From NCBI GenBank assembly GCA_910575405.1, contig CAJTER010000011.1, positions 1 to 64,000 on the forward strand: a DNA stretch of 64,000 bases. Direction: 5' to 3'. Below are positions 45,114 to 53,581 of this stretch, piece after piece; position 1 is the first letter of the stretch; every line of letters starts with the position of its first letter. The DNA comes from Clostridia bacterium (GTDB lineage: Bacteria; Bacillota; Clostridia; Peptostreptococcales; Anaerovoracaceae). The position numbers and the translations under genes are program-made. Under the pieces are notes generated by a model. It had not been told where the DNA came from and ran no database searches. It saw nothing but the letters and a program-made list of their open reading frames with translations.

Positions 45114-45998
45114 TTACTCCTGATGATGATTATTTTTGTAGTCCGCCATGGCATTCGCAAGCTCTGCGAACTCCTGCAAATTCAAGGTTTCCGAACGCCG
45201 CACCGGATCAATTACGGCCAGCTTTAAAATCTCCCTGACAGCCTCCTTTGACAGGCCCGCCACGCCGGTGAGGGAATTGAGGAGGGTTTTCCTCCGCTGT
45301 CCAAAACCCGCCTTGACACAGGTAAAAAACAGCTTTTCGCTCTTTAATGCTACTGGATGTTCCGTTCGTATATCCAGCCGCAGCACGGATGAGTCCACCT
45401 TTGGCTTTGGTACAAAGGCTTCCTTTGGCGCGGAACAGATCTGCTGCACGGTACAGTAGTACTGTACCGCCACGGAAAGCGCTCCGTAGGTTTTCTTTCC
45501 CGGAGCCGATTTAATGCGGTCTGCCACTTCCTTTTGCATCATGACGGTAATGCTGTCTGCGGAGACCCCATCCTCCAGTATTTTCATGATAATGGGCGTG
45601 GTAATATAGTAGGGAAGATTTCCGATAATGCGCACCTTCCCCCCCTTTTCCCGGGCATGACAGTTCTGTATGAGTTCCTCCAGATCGGTTTTCAGGACAT
45701 CCTGATTGAGGATCGTTACATTATCATACTCCTTCAGAGTATCCTCCAGTATGGGAATCAAGGCTTTGTCGATTTCAATTGCTATGACCCGTTTTGCGCG
45801 CCTAGCTGCCTCTTCTGTCAGCACGCCGATTCCCGGCCCGATTTCAATGACCAGATCCTCCTGGCTGATAAAGGAGTCCTCCATAATGCAGTCGATGATA
45901 TGCTTGCTGACCAGAAAATTCTGCCCCAGGCTTTTGGTAAAGCGAAATCCGTACCGCTCTTCTATTTCCTTAATTGTGGATGGTGCGTAAAGCTTCAT
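45114..45998 (-). CDS. rsmA: 16S rRNA dimethyladenosine transferase
   Basis: A 294-aa SAM-dependent methylase (KsgA) that dimethylates two adenines near the 3' end of 16S rRNA. It shows RFTKSLGQNFLVSKHIIDCI, VIEIGPGIGVLTEEAARRAK (the SAM site) and IGNLPYYITTPIIMKIL with the NLPY catalytic motif. Its ATG overlaps the rnmV stop by 4 nt; rnmV-rsmA is a classical pair in Firmicutes. Confidence 0.97.
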   Translation of the reverse strand: MKLYAPSTIKEIEERYGFRFTKSLGQNFLVSKHIIDCIMEDSFISQEDLVIEIGPGIGVLTEEAARRAKRVIAIEIDKALIPILEDTLKEYDNVTILNQDVLKTDLEELIQNCHAREKGGKVRIIGNLPYYITTPIIMKILEDGVSADSITVMMQKEVADRIKSAPGKKTYGALSVAVQYYCTVQQICSAPKEAFVPKPKVDSSVLRLDIRTEHPVALKSEKLFFTCVKAGFGQRRKTLLNSLTGVAGLSKEAVREILKLAVIDPVRRSETLNLQEFAELANAMADYKNNHHQE

Positions 45999-46540
45999 TC
46001 CCGTCTCTCCAATTTCTCCAGTTCTCGCAGCAGCTCTTCTCTGGTAATACCATACTGATTCAGCCGCGCCAGAAATCTCTTGCTGTTGCCATAGCCAATT
46101 CCCAAGGCCTTTCCCAGTCTATCCCGCCTGCCAGCAGAGCCCTCGCCCCGGGCAAGCCCGTATTTGCTGAGATCCTCCATGGAAAACTCCTCCCTGGCCT
46201 CCTCCATGGTATAATGGGCTTTTTCAAGAGCCCCACAGATACTTTCTACCGACGCGTTTTCAATGCCGATGTCTCCTGATTTGAGAGCATCCTTTTGTGA
46301 CAGGTATGCCTGTCCCGCTTTTGGGAAGCGCTGGGTCAGCCGTTTTCGTATCTGCGTTCCCGCGAAGTCTGGATCCGTAAAAATGATGATGCCCTTTTCC
46401 TCATATGCTTTTTCAATCCGAAGCCACGTTTCTTTTTTGATTCCATAGCCGTGGGTTTCGATGGTCTCCGCCTTTACCGCCTGTTTTACCGCCGCTGTAT
46501 CATCCCTGCCTTCTACTACGATTACTTCTTTAATTCTCAT
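45995..46540 (-). CDS. rnmV: Ribonuclease M5
   Basis: A 181-aa Toprim nuclease that matures 5S rRNA. The start MRIKEVIVVEGRDDTAAVKQ puts the Toprim glutamate near the N terminus. IIFTDPDFAGTQIRKRL is the DxD motif, and GIGYGNSKRFLARLNQYGI is typical of the C terminus. The upstream frame to 46639 overlaps divIC and is not used. It overlaps divIC by 11 nt and rsmA by 4 nt. Confidence 0.93.
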   Translation of the reverse strand: MRIKEVIVVEGRDDTAAVKQAVKAETIETHGYGIKKETWLRIEKAYEEKGIIIFTDPDFAGTQIRKRLTQRFPKAGQAYLSQKDALKSGDIGIENASVESICGALEKAHYTMEEAREEFSMEDLSKYGLARGEGSAGRRDRLGKALGIGYGNSKRFLARLNQYGITREELLRELEKLERRE

Positions 46541-47033
46541 CGGTTTGCTCTTTTCCGGTTGTTTCTTTTGTTGTATCCTGCGTATCCTTGGCGTCCTTTT
46601 TCTGATTTTCCAGGGAAGGAAATACATAAATTTTTTCACCCGGCATCACCAGACGAAGCTGAGTCCTCGCCTGATCCTCGATATAGTCCGGATCATTGAT
46701 ATGCTTTAGCTTTTCTTCCTTTTCCGCCTTGATGTCTTTTAGCTCCTGCTGCCTCTGCTGAATCTGCTGCTGTTCTTTTTTCAAGGATGTAATATTAAAA
46801 ACGGACAGACCAACTACCGCTATAATAACTGCTACTATAGCGGTAGAAGCGATCCTTCTTCTTCGTCTGCTCTGCTTCTGGCCCGGTCTCAGAACTTTTT
46901 GTTCTGCCGCTCTGACGCCTGCCAGTTTTTTCTGACTGCGTCTCCTTTTTTCCAGCCGTTTTTTGCGTGCGTCATCAATATCAATAACCTGGCTACTGTC
47001 TTTAAACTGACTGCTTCTTCTTTTCTTTGCCAT
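46530..47033 (-). CDS. Septum formation initiator (DivIC/FtsL-like)
   Basis: A 167-aa bitopic division protein. A basic cytoplasmic N terminus (about 1-60) is followed by one helix (STAIVAVIIAVVGLSVFNIT), then a leucine-zipper-like coiled coil (LKKEQQQIQQRQQELKDIKA) with DPDYIEDQARTQLRLVMPGE, the DivIC signature. It should bridge FtsL and FtsB-type partners at the septum. An acidic, low-complexity end follows. It overlaps yabQ by 32 nt and rnmV by 11 nt. Confidence 0.9.
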   Translation of the reverse strand: MAKKRRSSQFKDSSQVIDIDDARKKRLEKRRRSQKKLAGVRAAEQKVLRPGQKQSRRRRRIASTAIVAVIIAVVGLSVFNITSLKKEQQQIQQRQQELKDIKAEKEEKLKHINDPDYIEDQARTQLRLVMPGEKIYVFPSLENQKKDAKDTQDTTKETTGKEQTDEN

Positions 47034-47373
47034 TTCTCTTTCTCAAACCTCGCGTATGTGCTTCCTCTTTTTTATCCGGGATTATTATACCACAAAAAAA
47101 TTTCATCCACAACAAAACCCCTGCTCCAAATGCTGTAATTGTATGCAGGCTCAGGCTTCCGTAAGCGCAGTAATACAGGAACTGTGAAAACAGAATCGCC
47201 GCGGCCAGCCAGAAGAGCAATTCCGCCCCCATGCGGATCCATCTGTTTACCCGCACTTTTCCCGACAGAAAGGAGCAGATCTGATAAAGGATCCCCATAG
47301 CGGCCCCTGCCCCAAACATAATGAGACACTCAAAAGCCTGTTCCCTTATCAGCTCCGTCAGCACGATGTTCAT
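47002..47373 (-). CDS. yabQ: Spore cortex biosynthesis protein YabQ
   Basis: A 123-aa membrane protein with three or four helices (ECLIMFGAGAAMGILYQICS, LLFWLAAAILFSQFLYYCAY). This pattern and its place after yabP match YabQ, which is needed for spore cortex formation in the mother cell. It overlaps yabP by 4 nt and divIC by 32 nt. Confidence 0.88.
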   Translation of the reverse strand: MNIVLTELIREQAFECLIMFGAGAAMGILYQICSFLSGKVRVNRWIRMGAELLFWLAAAILFSQFLYYCAYGSLSLHTITAFGAGVLLWMKFFCGIIIPDKKEEAHTRGLRKRNGKEKKKQSV

Positions 47374-47630
47374 TTCAGGATCTTCCTCAGAATCCCCTTC
47401 TCTCCCTTATCTTTTTTCTGCTTGTAAGCAAGTGAGTTAATTTCACCTGTAATCACGGCCTTTCCGTCTGCCAGATCCAGCATCTGGATGTGCAGCCCTT
47501 TTCCCTGGATCAGCAGCCCGCCCTCTTTCAGGTTGGCGCAGATTTCTTCTTCATCGAAATTGTCGATATCCGCTACATCCGTCACCGTTATTTTTTGTCT
47601 GTTATCAATGGTAATTACGTGATTTTCCAT
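47370..47630 (-). CDS. yabP: Sporulation protein YabP
   Basis: An 86-aa protein with the YabP fold signature: HVITIDNRQKITVTDVADID, then LLIQGKGLHIQML and GEINSLAYKQKK. YabP is a mother-cell spore-assembly protein, usually under sigma-E, paired with yabQ. The upstream region was searched for a sigma-E promoter, but no confident match was found. GGAGG lies 8-9 nt before the ATG. It begins the overlapping yabP-yabQ-divIC-rnmV-rsmA run. Confidence 0.92.
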   Translation of the reverse strand: MENHVITIDNRQKITVTDVADIDNFDEEEICANLKEGGLLIQGKGLHIQMLDLADGKAVITGEINSLAYKQKKDKGEKGILRKILK

Positions 47631-47749
47631 AGGCGTGTTCCTCCTTACCAGTAGTATATTACAAGAAAAAAATCATAGAACCGTGTCCTTTTTATTACGA
47701 TTTCCTTAAAATTATGATAATATTTTCTTGAGAAGCTTTTTGAAAAGCT

Positions 47750-47766
47750 TTAATAAGGTTTTAATG
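47750..47766 (+). promoter_or_regulatory. Direct-repeat response-regulator site
   Basis: TTTAAT occurs at 47750-47755 and again at 47761-47766, one helical turn (11 bp) apart. That is the usual form of an OmpR/PhoB-type binding site. It lies about 50 bp before the response regulator gene, suggesting autoregulation. Confidence 0.45.
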
Positions 47767-47813
47767 CTTTTCTGATAAGCTTATTTCATCACCTGATAAG
47801 GAGTTGTACCATT

Positions 47814-48488
47814 ATGCGTTTGTTAATTGCAGAAGATGAAAAAAACCTAAACCGGATTCTCTCCCGCCACTTGCAGGACAGCGGGTATACGGTGGATTCC
47901 TGTTTTGATGGCCAGGAGGCTCTGGAGTATATTGAGGCTGCAGACTACGATGCGATTATCCTGGATATTATGATGCCTCATGTGGATGGGCTGCAGGTTT
48001 TAAAAGAAATCCGGGGACACGGTATTGAAACGCCGGTTCTGTTTCTGACTGCCAGGGACAGTGTCTCAGATCGGGTGGAAGGGCTGGATCTTGGCGCTGA
48101 CGATTATCTGACAAAGCCCTTTGCCTTTGAGGAGCTGCTGGCCCGTATCCGGGTTCTGGTTCGGAAACGCTGCGGAAATAAGACGAATATTTATACACTG
48201 GCAAATCTCACCGTGGACACCTTAAAGCGGGAAGTCCGCAGAGGCGATACTCAGATCCCTCTGTCCTCTAGGGAGTTTGCTATTCTGGAATACATGATTA
48301 TGAATAAAAATATCGTCCTTACTCGTGAAAACCTAGGGCAGCATGTATGGAATTACGATTATGAAGGTTCCTCCAATATGGTGGATGTCTATATTCGTTA
48401 TTTGCGCAAAAAAATTGACGAGAACTTTGAACCCCGCCTGATCCACACAGTTCGGGGAGCCGGCTATGTTCTGAAGGAGACACCATGA
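47814..48488 (+). CDS. OmpR-family response regulator
   Basis: The product is 224 aa. The receiver domain begins MRLLIAEDEKNLNRILSRHL with the phospho-aspartate in DAIILDIMMPHVDG and the lysine in DDYLTKPFAFEELLARI. The winged-helix output has LSSREFAILEYMIMNKNIVL and MVDVYIRYLRKKID. AAGGAG lies 10 nt before the ATG. It overlaps the kinase gene by 4 nt. Confidence 0.96.
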   Translation: MRLLIAEDEKNLNRILSRHLQDSGYTVDSCFDGQEALEYIEAADYDAIILDIMMPHVDGLQVLKEIRGHGIETPVLFLTARDSVSDRVEGLDLGADDYLTKPFAFEELLARIRVLVRKRCGNKTNIYTLANLTVDTLKREVRRGDTQIPLSSREFAILEYMIMNKNIVLTRENLGQHVWNYDYEGSSNMVDVYIRYLRKKIDENFEPRLIHTVRGAGYVLKETP

Positions 48489-49963
48489 AGCGGCCTTTTG
48501 GGAAACGGGTTTCTATAAAGCGCTTTTCCATGAAGCGGTTTTCCATAAAAACGCGGGTGACCATCTGGTATGTGTTCTTTCTGGTGCTGCTGGTAAGCCT
48601 TCTTGTGGCCTCCATCATTTACACCAGCCATCGCCTGATTCAAAGTGATCTGAAACGGGATCTGGCCGCGGTGGTGGAAAGCAGCCTCAAATATGTTTCT
48701 ATTGAGGGCGGCCGTCTGGAAGTGGAAGATGATATGCCCGGTTACCGGGACGGTGTCTACCTTTTAGTTTACCAGGAAAATAATTTTCTGGTTACTGGCA
48801 TCCTTCCAGAGGATATTTCCGGGGAAATACCCTTTATTTCGCAGCAGGTACGAAAGATCCGGGACAATGGGCAGGAGTTTTACGTTTACGATTATCTGAT
48901 GGACGAAAAGCTGTTTGACAACGTATGGGTGCGAGGCATTACTGCCGCCGATCTGGCAGGCTCCGATCCTGCAGTAGCTTTTATGATGAAGCTCTTTGTC
49001 ATCTGTCTGCCGCTCCTCATCCTGGCAGCTGCTATCGGTGGCTATACTATTACAAAACGGCTCTTCCGCCCGGTATCCCGCATCATTGAAACGGCTGGAA
49101 AAATCGAGGCTGGAACGGATCTGTCCCAGCGCATCGGGCTGACTGCGGAAGGGGGCTCTAAAGATGAGATTTACCACCTGTCCGCTACCTTTGACAAAAT
49201 GCTGGATCGACTGGAACGCTCCTTTGAGTCGGAAAAGCAATTTTCAAACGATGCTTCCCACGAGCTGCGGACGCCGGTTTCGGTCATAAGAGCTCAGTGT
49301 GAGTATGCCCTCAAAAGCGCCGAAACTCTGGAGGATGCCCAGGCCGCAATGGAGGTCATACTGGATCAGGCCAAAAAAATGTCAGCCCTCATCAACCAGC
49401 TTCTCACCCTTGCCAGGGCAGAGCAGGGAACCATGAGCCTGGAGTTTGAAGAGCTGAATATCAGCGAACTGGTTCACATGGTAGCTCTGGAGCAGCAGCA
49501 GGCTGCTTCCCGCAAAAACATTGAAATTAAACAGGAAATTCAGGCGGATATTGTCGCCTGCGTCGATGAAGCGCTGTTTTTGCGGCTGTGGATGAACCTG
49601 ATTTCCAATAGCATCCAGTACGGAAAAGAGGGCGGCTTTGTCCGCATTGTCCTGGAGCAAAAGGGGGATACTGCTATAGGAAAGGTCATTGATAATGGAA
49701 TCGGCATTGGCCAGGAAGCCCTCCCCAAAATATGGGACCGCTTTTTTCAGGAGAACCCTTCCAGGAGCCTGGAAAACAGCGCCGGGCTGGGCCTTTCTAT
49801 GGTAAAGTGGATCATTTCAGCGCTGAACGGGCACATTGAGGCCCGCAGCACTCCTGAGCAGGGGACTTCCTTTACCTTCGAATTTCCGTTAAAGTATCAT
49901 GCGGATGCAGATCAGACTGCTTCAAATGGAGAGGCCTGTTATCCTCCATCCACATTTATATGA
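48485..49963 (+). CDS. Sensor histidine kinase
   Basis: A 492-aa membrane kinase. TM1 is at about 22-47 (VTIWYVFFLVLLVSLLVASI); an extracellular sensor of about 120 aa follows, then TM2 near 165-190 and a HAMP domain (RLFRPVSRIIETAGKIEAGT). The H-box is FSNDASHELRTPVSVIRAQC with the phospho-histidine. The ATPase has NLISNSIQYGK, DNGIGIG and GLGLSMVKWI. Its ATG overlaps the regulator's stop. With the downstream PepSY protein it forms a three-gene unit. The signal is unknown. Confidence 0.95.
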   Translation: MKRPFGKRVSIKRFSMKRFSIKTRVTIWYVFFLVLLVSLLVASIIYTSHRLIQSDLKRDLAAVVESSLKYVSIEGGRLEVEDDMPGYRDGVYLLVYQENNFLVTGILPEDISGEIPFISQQVRKIRDNGQEFYVYDYLMDEKLFDNVWVRGITAADLAGSDPAVAFMMKLFVICLPLLILAAAIGGYTITKRLFRPVSRIIETAGKIEAGTDLSQRIGLTAEGGSKDEIYHLSATFDKMLDRLERSFESEKQFSNDASHELRTPVSVIRAQCEYALKSAETLEDAQAAMEVILDQAKKMSALINQLLTLARAEQGTMSLEFEELNISELVHMVALEQQQAASRKNIEIKQEIQADIVACVDEALFLRLWMNLISNSIQYGKEGGFVRIVLEQKGDTAIGKVIDNGIGIGQEALPKIWDRFFQENPSRSLENSAGLGLSMVKWIISALNGHIEARSTPEQGTSFTFEFPLKYHADADQTASNGEACYPPSTFI

Positions 49964-49987
49964 GATTTAATAAAGGAGTATAAACTT

Positions 49988-50722
49988 ATGAAAGCTATGA
50001 TTTTAAAGCATAAAGCATTATTTATCGTCCTTGGCGCTATTGTCCTGGTAGCAGTCGGCATTGCCGCGGGCATGGGGATTATGGCAAATACTTCCCTCTC
50101 AAAGGGCGCCAATTATATCAGCGCGGAGCAGGCAAAGACCATTGCTCTGGAAAGCGTTGGCGTTTCCCCTGCCAAGGCCACCTTTACAAAGGCAAAGCTG
50201 GACAAAGACGGCAACCATTCTGTCTATGAAATCGAATTTTTTTCCGGTGTCAACGAATATGAGCTGGAAATTGATGCCCGCAGCGGAACGGTTTTAGAAA
50301 AAAAGAGCGAGGCCCTGAATCCCCAACAAATGCCTGATTCCGCTCAGGGGGGCGCTGTGGATCCGTCTTCTGCAGCGGCTTCCGGATCAAACAGCAGTAC
50401 AGGCAGCAATGGCGGCACATCCGACTATATTGGCATTGAGCGGGCCAAATCCATTGCCTTAAAACATGCTGGAATATCCGCTGCCAAGGCTACCTTTACA
50501 AAGGCAAAGCTGGACACGGACGATGGCGTTCGCACCTACGAAATTGAATTTTTATCCGGCGATCGGGAATATGAATACGAAATCAACGCCTTTACCGGAG
50601 AACTACTGGATGTGAGCAACGAGTATAACGACGATTATTACCAGCATCACCAGGAAAACCACGGCCACCATGGCACCGTAATGGGCGCGGGGAACTGTCC
50701 TTATCCGGGATGCGATCTGTAA
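49988..50722 (+). CDS. Membrane-anchored protein with two PepSY domains
   Basis: A 244-aa protein with one N-terminal anchor (ALFIVLGAIVLVAVGIAAGM). Two near-identical PepSY repeats of about 65 aa follow, each with AKTI/AKSIAL...AKATFTKAKLD, joined by a Ser/Gly-rich linker. It ends with a His-rich tail (HHQENHGHHG) and NCPYPGCDL. PepSY domains are thought to inhibit or modulate extracytoplasmic enzymes. The His/Cys tail could bind metal. AAGGAG lies 8 nt before the ATG. It is 24 nt after the kinase gene, so it probably belongs to the same signalling unit. Confidence 0.9.
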   Translation: MKAMILKHKALFIVLGAIVLVAVGIAAGMGIMANTSLSKGANYISAEQAKTIALESVGVSPAKATFTKAKLDKDGNHSVYEIEFFSGVNEYELEIDARSGTVLEKKSEALNPQQMPDSAQGGAVDPSSAAASGSNSSTGSNGGTSDYIGIERAKSIALKHAGISAAKATFTKAKLDTDDGVRTYEIEFLSGDREYEYEINAFTGELLDVSNEYNDDYYQHHQENHGHHGTVMGAGNCPYPGCDL

Positions 50723-50847
50723 ATACGCCAGAACCGGGAGTGAAAAGCAAAAAAAGTGTTTCTTTTTTCTTCCTCAGGGTATAGGATATCTATAGAAGAA
50801 AAAACTAGTGCCAATGGGACACTTCACCAAATCAGGAGGTTTATTTT

Positions 50848-53385
50848 ATGAAAACACTCAAATTAAAGGACGGGCTTTACTGGACTGGAATACTCGATTC
50901 ACAGCTTCGCGTATTCGATATTATTATGGAAACGGAATACGGAACAACTTACAATTCCTATCTCCTGAAGGGTTCGGAAAAAACGGCCCTCTTTGAAACT
51001 GCCAAATTCAAATGCATTGACGAATATCTGGAGAAGCTCACCTCTCTTATTGATATTAAGGACATCGACTATATTATTGTCGATCATACGGAGCCGGATC
51101 ACGCGGGTTCCGCTCAGAGACTCATTGAGATGAACCCTGCCATAAAGCTGGTGGGAACGGCAACTGCTATTAGCTTTATGAAGGAAATCTGCAACATTGA
51201 GTTTGCTTCTGTCATCGTAAAGGAAGGGGATACTCTGTCCCTGGGCGACAAGACCCTGAAGTTCATCGCGGCGCCTAACCTTCACTGGCCGGACGCCATG
51301 TACACCTATGTGCCGGAGGATAAAGTTCTCTTTACCTGCGACTCCTTTGGCTCCCACTACAGCTTTGACGAAATCTTAAGCTCTAAGGTAACGGATCAGG
51401 AAGGCTACATGAGCGCCCTGCGCTATTACTTTGACAACATCATGGGACCCTTCAAGCCGTATGTGCTGAAGGCCATCGACAAGATCAAGGATCTGGATTT
51501 CGATATGGTATGCCCGGGCCATGGACCTGTTCTGGACGAAGATCCGTGGAAGATCATTAACATTTACAAGGGCTGGTCCACAGAAGAAAACCCCAACACC
51601 AAGAAAACCGTCGTCATTCCATATGTAGCCGCTTATGGGTACACGGAAGTCCTGGCAAACAAAATCACGGAAGGGATCAAGGCTTCCGGCGATATCGAAG
51701 TACGGCTCTTTGATATGGTCACCTCGGATCAGGCTCAGGTTCTGGGGGAAATCTACTGGGCAGACGGGCTTCTCTTTGGAACGCCTACTATTTTGGGCGA
51801 AGCCTTAAAGCCAATCTGGGATCTGACCACTTCTATCTTCCCGGTACTCCACGGCGGCAAAATCGCTTCTGCTTTCGGTTCTTATGGCTGGAGCGGAGAA
51901 GCGGTTCCTCATATGATCGAACGACTGAAACAGCTGCGCATGAAGGTTTATGGAAACGGTCTCAGAGTCCGCTTCAAACCATCGGAAGCTCAGCTGGCGG
52001 ACGCTTATGAATTCGGCTACAACTTCGGACGCTCTGTACTGGAAGGCGCCATTGTGGAAGACGCTCCCGCACCTTCTGGCAAGAGAAGCTGGAAGTGTCT
52101 GGTATGCGGTGAAATTATCGAAGGGGCTAATCCTCCGGAAAGCTGCCCAATCTGCGGCGTAGGCCCGGAACAGTTTGTGGAAGTCTCTGTGGAAGAGGTA
52201 ACCTATTCCTCCGACCGCGCGGAAAATATCGTAGTAATCGGCTCCGGTATTGCGGGACTTTCCGCCTGTGATGAAATCAGAAAGAGGAACAAGGTTTGTT
52301 CCATTGAAATTATTTCTGACGAAGACGTTTTCTGCTACAACCGTCCGATGCTGACAAAGGGCATTCTGTCTGAGTTTGATGCCCTAAACTTCTTCACAAA
52401 ACAGCTGGATTGGTATCAGGAAAATAATATCACCCTGACCCTTTCCACAAAAGTGGAGTCTATTGATACGGCAGGCAAGCTCCTCAAGTGTTCCGATGGG
52501 AAGCAGAGAAGCTACGACAAGCTAATTCTGGCAACAGGCGCGGAATGCAACGTTCCGCCTATCAAGGGCGCGGACAGCGATAACGTATTTGTTATCCGCA
52601 AGCTGGCTGATGCTAATGCCATTCGTGAGCGTCTCGACTCTGTCAAGGATATTGCGGTAATCGGTGGCGGTGTTCTCGGTCTTGAAGCTGCGTGGGAATT
52701 CGACCGGGCAGGAAAGAATGTAACCATTCTGGAGCTTTCTGATGCTCTGATGAAAAATCAGCTGGACGCAGGCGCATCCCAGATTCTCAGAGCAGGTGCG
52801 GAAAAATCCGGAATCCAGGTGCTCACCGGTATTCAGATTGCCCAGATCACCGAATCTGGCGTGGAGCTTTCTGACGGCACGAAAGTACCGGGACAGATGG
52901 TTATCATCTCAGCCGGCGTAAAACCAAATGCTGCTGTAGCAGTAGCTGCCGGAATTGACGGAGAACGCTGGATCAATGTAAATGAAAAGATGGAAACCAG
53001 CGCTAAAGACGTTTATGCCTGTGGTGACGTGGCAATGTGCAATGGCAAGAGCGTCGGTATCTGGAATCAGGGCCTGGAAATGGGTAAGGTTGCAGGAGCT
53101 AATGCTGCTGGTGATGAAACGACTTACAAACCGGTTACACCGTCCAACGCTTACAGCGGCATGGGAATTGAGCTCTTTGCTATCGGTGATAACGGCAAAA
53201 ACCCGGATCTCAACTACAAGGCTCTGGAGCTTTCCGATCCGGCAAAGGGCATTTACAAAAAGCTCTACTTTGTCAACAACCGCTTTACAGGTGGCATCCT
53301 GGTGGGTGATGTCAGCCACTCTGCAAAACTCCTCCAGGGCTACGAAAAGAAACTGACTCTGGAAGATATGATGAGTGTGCTGTAA
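50848..53385 (+). CDS. Flavodiiron protein fused to rubredoxin and NADH oxidoreductase
   Basis: An 845-aa three-part enzyme. Part 1 (about 1-250) is the metallo-beta-lactamase diiron domain with the HxExDH ligands in VDHTEPDHAGS and others in NLHWPDAMYTY, CDSFGSH and PGHGPV. Part 2 (about 255-400) is the flavodoxin domain. A short rubredoxin follows at about 410-445 (CLVCGE, then CPICG). Part 3 (about 455-845) is an FAD/NAD(P)H oxidoreductase with VIGSGIAGLSA, CYNRPMLTKG, VIGGGVLGLEAAWEF and YACGDVAM. All steps from NADH to O2 or NO reduction lie in one chain, as in class F flavodiiron proteins of clostridia. AGGAGG lies 8 nt before the ATG. It is monocistronic. Confidence 0.95.
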   Translation: MKTLKLKDGLYWTGILDSQLRVFDIIMETEYGTTYNSYLLKGSEKTALFETAKFKCIDEYLEKLTSLIDIKDIDYIIVDHTEPDHAGSAQRLIEMNPAIKLVGTATAISFMKEICNIEFASVIVKEGDTLSLGDKTLKFIAAPNLHWPDAMYTYVPEDKVLFTCDSFGSHYSFDEILSSKVTDQEGYMSALRYYFDNIMGPFKPYVLKAIDKIKDLDFDMVCPGHGPVLDEDPWKIINIYKGWSTEENPNTKKTVVIPYVAAYGYTEVLANKITEGIKASGDIEVRLFDMVTSDQAQVLGEIYWADGLLFGTPTILGEALKPIWDLTTSIFPVLHGGKIASAFGSYGWSGEAVPHMIERLKQLRMKVYGNGLRVRFKPSEAQLADAYEFGYNFGRSVLEGAIVEDAPAPSGKRSWKCLVCGEIIEGANPPESCPICGVGPEQFVEVSVEEVTYSSDRAENIVVIGSGIAGLSACDEIRKRNKVCSIEIISDEDVFCYNRPMLTKGILSEFDALNFFTKQLDWYQENNITLTLSTKVESIDTAGKLLKCSDGKQRSYDKLILATGAECNVPPIKGADSDNVFVIRKLADANAIRERLDSVKDIAVIGGGVLGLEAAWEFDRAGKNVTILELSDALMKNQLDAGASQILRAGAEKSGIQVLTGIQIAQITESGVELSDGTKVPGQMVIISAGVKPNAAVAVAAGIDGERWINVNEKMETSAKDVYACGDVAMCNGKSVGIWNQGLEMGKVAGANAAGDETTYKPVTPSNAYSGMGIELFAIGDNGKNPDLNYKALELSDPAKGIYKKLYFVNNRFTGGILVGDVSHSAKLLQGYEKKLTLEDMMSVL

Positions 53386-53469
53386 GATCATAAAGCTTGC
53401 AGGCACTTTCTGAAAATAGGGAAGGGAATTTTCCTTAAAAGGAATTCCGGCCATTCCAATCAAATATTA

Positions 53470-53520
53470 CAAAGAGTCTGCAGGCGCTCCATAAGAAAGC
53501 CCGCAGGCTCTTTGTTTTTC
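53470..53520 (+). terminator. Terminator of the flavodiiron gene
   Basis: CAAAGAGTCTGCAGGC and GCCCGCAGGCTCTTTG form a long stem with few mismatches, followed by TTTTTC. It lies about 85 nt after the stop codon. Confidence 0.7.
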
Positions 53521-53581
53521 GTGTACAAAGAATATCCCGCTCAATATATGCAGCTTTTAGGGGAGAATCACTACAGATAAT

